Shown piece after piece: positions 57,220 to 64,000 of a stretch of DNA of 64,000 bases. The notes under the pieces were generated by a model, which worked only from the letters and a program-made list of their open reading frames with translations, did no database searches and was not told the origin of the DNA. The stretch is from Austropuccinia psidii. Lineage: Eukaryota; Basidiomycota; Pucciniomycetes; Pucciniales; Sphaerophragmiaceae. The stretch is taken from the NCBI GenBank assembly GCA_023105745.1, contig JALGQZ010000004.1, positions 62,551,112 through 62,615,111 on the forward strand, written 5' to 3'. How positions within the stretch are numbered: position 1 is the first letter of the stretch; each line of letters starts with the position of its first letter. The translations under genes and the position numbers were made by a program.

Positions 57220-59125
57220 TGTAAGATATGTCTATGAAACTGATGATAATATTACTATTAATCAACAGTACTATGACTGTTCTTATGAAATATGATAACA
57301 AGGTGTTATTATAACCACAATTAAATAATTAAAGAATTATTTCTTTTACGTGTTAAACACTACTAGTTATTTTAACAGTGAGCAAGTAATTGTCTACAAG
57401 AATCAATTACAAGAAGATTTTGATAATAAAACTTCTTTTTATTAAAATAATGAAATTATTTTAATATATAATTATCTTTTGCAAGAATAATTATAATGGT
57501 AATTCTTGAATAAAGCTAATTTTAGAGAAAAACTTTAAGAATTGAAGATAAATCACTCACTAATGTTCAAAAGAACTTATTGAAAGATAAGATAGAGAGA
57601 TTTGACGTGGAATTGTGGATTTAAAGGATCAAAATGAATTTATAACAGTATTACAAGAATATATAGTTGGATTCTATCATTTCACGTCTTTCTGATTGAT
57701 TATGAAAGAATTAAAACACTTAAGAATAGCTTTAACTAATACTTACTTGTTGGTAACAATGATATAAATGATAATAAGATGATGATGTGGAAAAAACAGC
57801 AAGAGGAGGCCTCTTTAAAGTCAACAACAGCTCACAGAGACATGCCATGGAGAAAACTGAAAAAAAAGTGAGTGAGAAAACAATAAACACTTTTGGATTA
57901 TTGATTGCATCATCTGTTGTCACGTAAGATTATCATAATTACTTAATTGATGCTTTTATGTGATTACCAACCCCAATATGGTTAAGAATAAAAGGAGTAA
58001 CAATTGTAAATATTCTTTTATTCCAAAATAATCATTGATCTCTCAAAGGTCTCAATGTTATTGGCAATTTCATCACAGGTTGTAATTACTGTGAATTTTT
58101 GAAGATTCAGTGTTTCACGTAGGATAGTCAAAAATGGACTGTAAGTAAAACTTTTAATTTTTCTAGTAAAATGGTGATTCTTCTTGGTTGTACCATAGAT
58201 AATACAGTTCTACATTGGTACTGAAACTTTCAGAAATATTCATTAAAAATTGTATTTTTAATGAATTTTTGAAGCTTTTACCTCATTTCTACATAGAATT
58301 GCAAATATCAGTGTTTAACTGGTTGCTATGAGGTAATTCAATGGATAAAAGTCCAAAAAGGGTTTTAATTACTCTTTTTTGGCCTATACATGGAAAATAC
58401 TTAAGAATTGACATGGTTACAGGAGTCTAAGTAGCTTTTTACCTCCTTGGCACTTCAAAATAGCAGGTTATTTGCTATTTTCTTAAGATTTACTGTAGTT
58501 GTAACATGGTAACCAAGTTCCCAAAGTGTTTTAGTTTACTAATTGGGCCAAGAGCAGCCATGGATCCAAGCTTTGGAGCTTTCCACGCCTCAGAGGCCTC
58601 AGAAGCTGGGTACCCTGGCTCTCTTTGATGTCTTTTGTCCCCCTTGCTTATTTTTCACGTCAAAATAGCAATTTAAGCTTCAAGTAAGATATCCACTATG
58701 GGTGTACCAAAAGTCCATGTAAGAATACCATGATTTTAAGTGCTCAAAACATGCATAACACTATTCTTAGTGTATATGTAACATGGGATTTCTCACATTC
58801 CCATTATTTTGGCATGAAATTAAGAAAAACAAAAATTTTCACGGATCTTTTATGTGGTATTGAAGTATTTTCCATTTTACCACCTCAAAGAGTTAATTTG
58901 AGCTTATTCACTCTATGGAGCTACCCTAGGTGAATTTTTGTGTAGAATCCAAAGATGGCCTTAAATCCATGGATTTACTTACTCAATAAAAAGTTATTCA
59001 TCTTTTCTGAAATCAAAAATGTTGAATTTTGAATATATGCATGACTTATTAGTTATGCTCAATTCAATTTTTTTTAAGATAATTGTGGCCTATTTGGGTA
59101 TGTAAAATATACCTCAAGGCTCACA
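57220..59125 (-). mobile_element. Solo LTR related to family B, minus orientation, target duplication TCTTG
   Basis: 1906 bp, starting TGTAAGATATGTCTATGAAAC and ending ATACCTCAAGGCTCACA on the plus strand, which are the two ends of the family B LTR in reverse. TCTTG flanks it at 57215-57219 and 59126-59130. Inside, only scattered blocks resemble family B (TTTTACCTCCTTGGCA, AATAAAAAGTTATTC), so it is a sister family or a very diverged copy. Confidence 0.85.
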
Positions 59126-59130
59126 TCTTG

Positions 59131-62100
59131 GATGTCAGGATAGATCATATAATTAATTCCTTTGATTTAATTGAAAATTGGATCAGCTTTTAAGTATAAA
59201 ATGAAATAAACTCATGATTAAAGTTTGATAAAATAAAAATCTCAATTAAATAAAATTCATTTTCATTTTATCTTTATGCTCTTAATTTCACCTTCAATTT
59301 AATTTTTGGAAAACTTTGTAGAAAAATGAGTCAGTAACTTTAATTCTTATAGTTCATTTTGAAATTTACTGTTAGTTTTTTGAATTAGCTTAAAAAAGGA
59401 TTTTTAATTAAGACCTTTTGAAATGAGTCTATTCATAAGCTTATTATTATTATTATTATTTGGTCTTTGAAGGTTAGAGATACCTTTTACTAAATATGAT
59501 ATGTAATAGGGATAGTTCACCTTCTATTTTAAATTCATTTCTGAATTTACTTATATCAACTGATTGAAGTGATTTCAATTAAAACTAAACTATTTTGTGA
59601 GTAGGGGTTTGGAATAATGAATAATTTTTGATGGTTTCTAGTGAGGGAATACAAATTAATAAGATGCTAGATCCTAAATAAAATTCAAAATGAATTCAAT
59701 TTAAGGAAAAATTCATATTATGAAATCAATTCCACACTTTTGTAATTGGAATGAAGGATTTATGGGGGGTTTGGACTATGAAATTCCAAATCTTGAGAGT
59801 TTTCAATGTGATATTCTGTACCCAAATTCTAAGCTCTTCATATTTCTTCAGACCATAGGTCTTTAGGTTTGGTATTTATTTTAACATGAAAAGAAAGTAT
59901 TTCAGGGATTTGGACATAAATATAAGCTTTTGTATTTTGATCACTTTAAAAAAACCCTATTTAGGAACTAGAAACTTTATTTTTTTCAATAAATGACTAT
60001 TTTTTCAAGTTTTTTTAAAAATAAGTAAATAAATTTTTTTGAAATTGTTTTTTTTTCAAGTAAAAAAATGGCAAAATGGATAAATTCAACTTTGTATTTT
60101 ATTAAGAAATCATAATAGGTAATCTCAACCCCACCAAATACCATAATCAGAAATCCTGATTTTTTTCCCTCAAATCGTGAAATTTAATTTTTGGTATTCT
60201 GGAAGCCCCACACCTCTTTACCTGTTAAATTTCAGGTACTGCAAACCTATTTTTTGGGGCAGAAAATCCCACATTTTCTTCTTTAAAACAATCAATTTCC
60301 TTCACTAAGAAATTGAAAACAACTTAAAACCCTATTCCATTGTATTTTACATTAATACATTAATACTAATCGGAGTTTTTCCTCAATAATTTGATATTTT
60401 TATGGGAACAAGACCCTTATCCATTAGACTTTGGAATTACTGAAAATTTCCAATAATTAAACATATTCATTCAATACAAAGTCCAAATAACAAAAGAATA
60501 CTTTCTTTAATAGTTGCAATAATCTCATTGGGTAACTGTTTTCTGGAAAAAATATTAATAGCTATGAGATTTAATGATGAAGATACAATTTATTTTTGCA
60601 TTTTTTATATTTTGAATTAAAATGATTTAAAAAATTGAGGTTTGGGCTTGCTAATTTTTTTCTTTTAAAATATACCACAGATAATGAGTTGGAAAAATAT
60701 TAGTTGATTAATTATTAGTGATAATTGGTCACTAAAGATTATTTTTAATTTAAATGACTAAAAGAGACTTAAGACTATATTTCAATTTTTGTTAATTTTT
60801 AAAGGTCAAATTTGATCAGAAAATTAAATCATTTTATCATGAGTTTTTCCAAAAATGTATAAAGAATGGTTTGAATTTTGTTTTTTCCGGAACTTTCTTG
60901 TTCATAATAATAATTGAAAAATATCAAGAGAATTTAAATCAAAATCAACAAAATTCATATACATAGTTAAAATAAATGAAATAAGATCTAAATTAAGATT
61001 TTTATTGAAAAATTTTAAGATGAAGGATCTGAGAGATGAAAATTCTATTGAATGAATAAATTTAAAGCTTTTCAAAGCAATAATTTTTGATTTAACTCAA
61101 AACTAAGGATTTCTAGGAATATTTTGCATCAATTTTGAATAAGATATTTTTTTTCAAAAAGTGAGAATTTATTAAACTAAAAACAGATTTTTGATAGATG
61201 AAGAAACCAATTTCTTCCAAAGCTGGAGAGTTGTGGTTGAGTTAGGTTTGAAAGATAAATGAATCCCTGAATGTTAATAAGCTGTGCAAGCTTAATGACT
61301 TTATATGTAGCTGATCTGAAAACACCCCGTTTTTACAATGAAAGAACTAGGTTATTTTCAATGGTCGTTTTCGCTCGAAATCTTGCACTCAATTAATCCA
61401 GTATTGGTAGGTTTCACAACCCCTAATTTTAATAAAATTTATTACTTCTTTTTTTGAGGTATGTATAACCAGAAATAATTTACTTATATAGTTTTTTTAA
61501 ATAATAATAAATGTAGAAAGTTTTTTAAACATTAATAAGAATATGAAGATTTTTTGATAATCAATTAAATATTCTTATACACTCATTTAATAATTCAGGT
61601 GATTGTCTTAAAAATGAATTTGAAATGAAAAACTGATTTATTGAATTCTTTTTTTAAGAAAAGATATACATTTAAGTAGTACATAAATAAAAAATAAAAT
61701 ATTGAATGAAAATAACCTTTTTTTACTAAATACTATTAATAATAAAATTCTACTCCTTTTTTTGGAGGTTAATAATTAAAAAAGGAAAGATTATATACAT
61801 ATTAGTTCATATTTATATATTTATCAAAATCTTTTACCAATGTAAAACTCCTTTTTGGAATTCATAAATGGTGCTGGTAAAATCACATAATAATTGTAGT
61901 AAGAACACATAAGGACTACCCTGGGACCCTTTTCAATTAAAAAAAAGACAAAAAAACCTGTATTGAGAAAAAATTTGCCAACCCCACACCCAAAAAAAAC
62001 AAAAAGAGCTATTCACAAAAAATTCCCCCAAACCAAATTTCTTTTTCAAAAAAACTATTCCAAACCAATTTTATCAAATTTTTCCAAACCACTTTATTTA

Positions 62101-64000
62101 TTTTTTCCCAAAGACCCAATTTTTTTCCTAAGAAACATGCCCCCAATACATCTTTGACCTCTTTCTAATTTACCAATAACACAAATTACCTTTTTTCCCT
62201 CCCTTATTAAATCACTGAATATCTTTCACCAATTTTTTAGCAGCTTTGATATCTTTGTTCACTTTTTTTGATCTTTCAAAAAGTTCTTTCCTCATTCCAT
62301 ATACCCCAAATTACCCCTTATCTCATTTTTTATACTTCTTGAGCTTTTTCCCTATAAATTTCTCCAACACCCCAATTAGGGTTAATTTCATACACTTGAT
62401 CTTCTTTGAAAAATTTTTGATAGTTTTTCCACGGCACAGGTGTATGCTGTGTTCATCTTGAGGTCCAATATGACCCAAAATCAAATTGAAAGAGGTTTTG
62501 ATAGGTCTGGGACCTCAAGTTTTCAAAAACCCTTCTCCAAAACCTTCACTCAAAGAAATATATGCTTTCCTTTTGGAATTTATGCAAGATAATATTCCAA
62601 GAGTACCACTTTTATTCTCAAATTCATTATTCCACTGAAAATTTTATGAAATATCATGCTTTCAGAAAGCTATATGAGAAAGAGACATCCCATATTTCTC
62701 AGATGTCTGAATCAATGCTAATGACAAGGAAAATTAAATCCCAATGATCCAGCCAGAGGAAGTCTAAAATTCCTGTAATTCTCCAATACATTAAAAACAA
62801 GTAAAGAAAATAAAGAAAGAAAAATTTTCAGGAAGAAGACACATTTATTCTCTTATTGACCTTAACAAACAAGAAAATCTTGTGTGGTCCTCTCAAAGGG
62901 GAAAGGAGAGGCGCATTACCTCATTTTTTTCAGTCACCCACTTCCCATAAAGCTCCTTCAAGCCTTTCCTCATTTGATTGTTATGGATTTTACCTATGAA
63001 ACCAAAAAGTACAAAATTCCACTTTTCCATAATATTGGATTCAGCTCAACAAGTAGGCCTTTTTCTGGGGCTTTTTGTTCTAAGAATAATAAATCTTAAT
63101 TCTCCTATACTTTAGTGTTTATCAAATAGGTACAGAAATTCCCCAAAAATACAAATATTGTTTTCCCTCCAGTAATTTCTATTGATAGGTATTTGACCTT
63201 GAAAAATTCTCTTCAAAAACTCTCCCCAGACTCGAAATTAATTTTATGAATTTGGCACATTAATAAAGATTTATCTTCCCAATTAATTAATAGAACTGGC
63301 CATGTGACTTATTTTGAGATATTATGGGACTTTTCAATCGAGTAAAAAAAAATTCACTTTTATTTAAATTAATTTGGTTATTAATGCATTTTCAATTTAT
63401 TTATGAGTTAATTTATGAATTCAATGGAAAAGGATCCAAAGAAAATGCCAAAGAACTTCAAAATCAAATCAAAAATTCTGAATTGGTTCAATATTTGGAA
63501 AAAACAGGCCTCATTTGAAGGAGTCTTACATTCCAGCATGGACCAAAAGCCATTGTAACCTGATGGTAGGCTCCACCTCAATAGTTAAAGGTTCCCATAA
63601 AATGGTTAATATTTGTATACAAAGGTCTACTGGTACTCTCATTGAAATTTTGAGATTGCTTAACATGGCTTTAAAGAAACATTTTATTTAAATAATGAAC
63701 AGAAGATCAAAGAAATAATTATACATGTCAAGAATTTCCCTCCTAATATCTGTTCACTCAATGTAAAAGTGTCTCATTATTCCCTTCGGATGGCCTTTGA
63801 ACTTTTTTGAACAGCTTTTCCATCCAATTAAAAATTCACCAATAGCTACAGTAATTTTCAAGGCATACCTTGCAAGCATATGATGAAAAATGCATTTTTT
63901 AAGCACCAAAGGCTCAATTTATCAGACTTTCATCCACAGTTGAATTTGAATTTACCTGTAAGGCTTTTTTTAATCAATTACTTATCTTTCTCACATTAAA
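59131..64000. other. AT-rich spacer to the window end, no gene recognised
   Basis: No convincing ORF or splice pattern. An ATT microsatellite lies at about 59440-59460, an A/C- and pyrimidine-rich low-complexity patch at 61940-62200, and a separated inverted pair CTTGAGGTCC / GGACCTCAAG at about 62457-62520. The small open stretches here are lysine- or phenylalanine-rich and look compositional. Confidence 0.5.

Noticed and set aside
61963..62461. Lysine/proline- and phenylalanine-rich ORFs near 62 kb
   Set aside because: The DNA is a low-complexity A/C and pyrimidine tract, and the ORFs reflect composition.
1..64000. Host defence system, biosynthetic cluster or RNA genes
   Set aside because: Apart from the M50B-type gene, everything that can be recognised is retroelement or repeat. 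No tRNA, rRNA or cluster genes were seen by reading.

Overview
This window is eukaryotic, very AT-rich, intron-bearing and gene-poor. One host-type gene is visible, and most of the rest is LTR retrotransposons at several stages of decay. The gag and polyprotein types (a gag beginning with a short PVQHSP-type N-terminus, and a fused gag-pol with a [12 protein letters not shown] overlapping frame) resemble, from memory, those annotated in rust fungi (Pucciniales), especially the large repeat-expanded myrtle rust genome. That assignment is an inference and was not searched. No bacterial operons, CRISPR arrays, rRNA genes or convincing tRNA genes were found.

Layout, left to right. 1 to about 3066: 3' part of an old Ty3/gypsy chromovirus of family A (integrase, chromodomain, 3' UTR, LTR). 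About 3137-3545: relic LTR-like repeat C1. 3546-8040: a heavily decayed family B pol, split at the chromodomain by a solo LTR (6055-7847, target duplication GAAAT). About 9180-13762: a second relic of repeat C with a TATA box, apparently split by a 3.9 kb terminal-inverted-repeat element (9523-13407). 13763-16550: a small GC-richer gene island with a seven-exon M50B-type membrane metalloprotease gene. 20795-30850: family B element copy 1 (target duplication ATGGC). 31290-43492: two direct copies of a 1.3 kb repeat D, the second split by a young, nearly intact family A element on the minus strand (33183-42576, target duplication CAATA). 46125-56215: family B element copy 2 (target duplication AAAAG). 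57220-59125: a solo LTR related to B (target duplication TCTTG). The remaining spacers (8041-9180, 16550-20790, 43493-46119, 56221-57214, 59131-64000) are AT-rich with no recognisable gene.

How the parts work. Family A carries gag, protease, RT, RNase H, integrase and chromodomain. Several of its signals fit a Tf1-like life cycle: a 14-nt stretch one base inside the 5' LTR is exactly complementary to the predicted 5' end of the element's own RNA (self-priming), a conserved GC hairpin and TATA-like box mark that start, and gag is joined to pol by a GGGAAAA slippery site with a stem-loop 6 nt downstream. Its two LTRs differ by one visible base in 739, so the insertion is recent, but a 265-bp tandem duplication breaks the protease/RT frame. 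Family B instead has a TGG-type, tRNA-primed binding site, 1.8 kb LTRs with a TATAAAAG box, one long gag-pol frame, and a conserved possible intron that would switch translation into a second overlapping gag-region frame. Both B copies are inactivated by nonsense codons.
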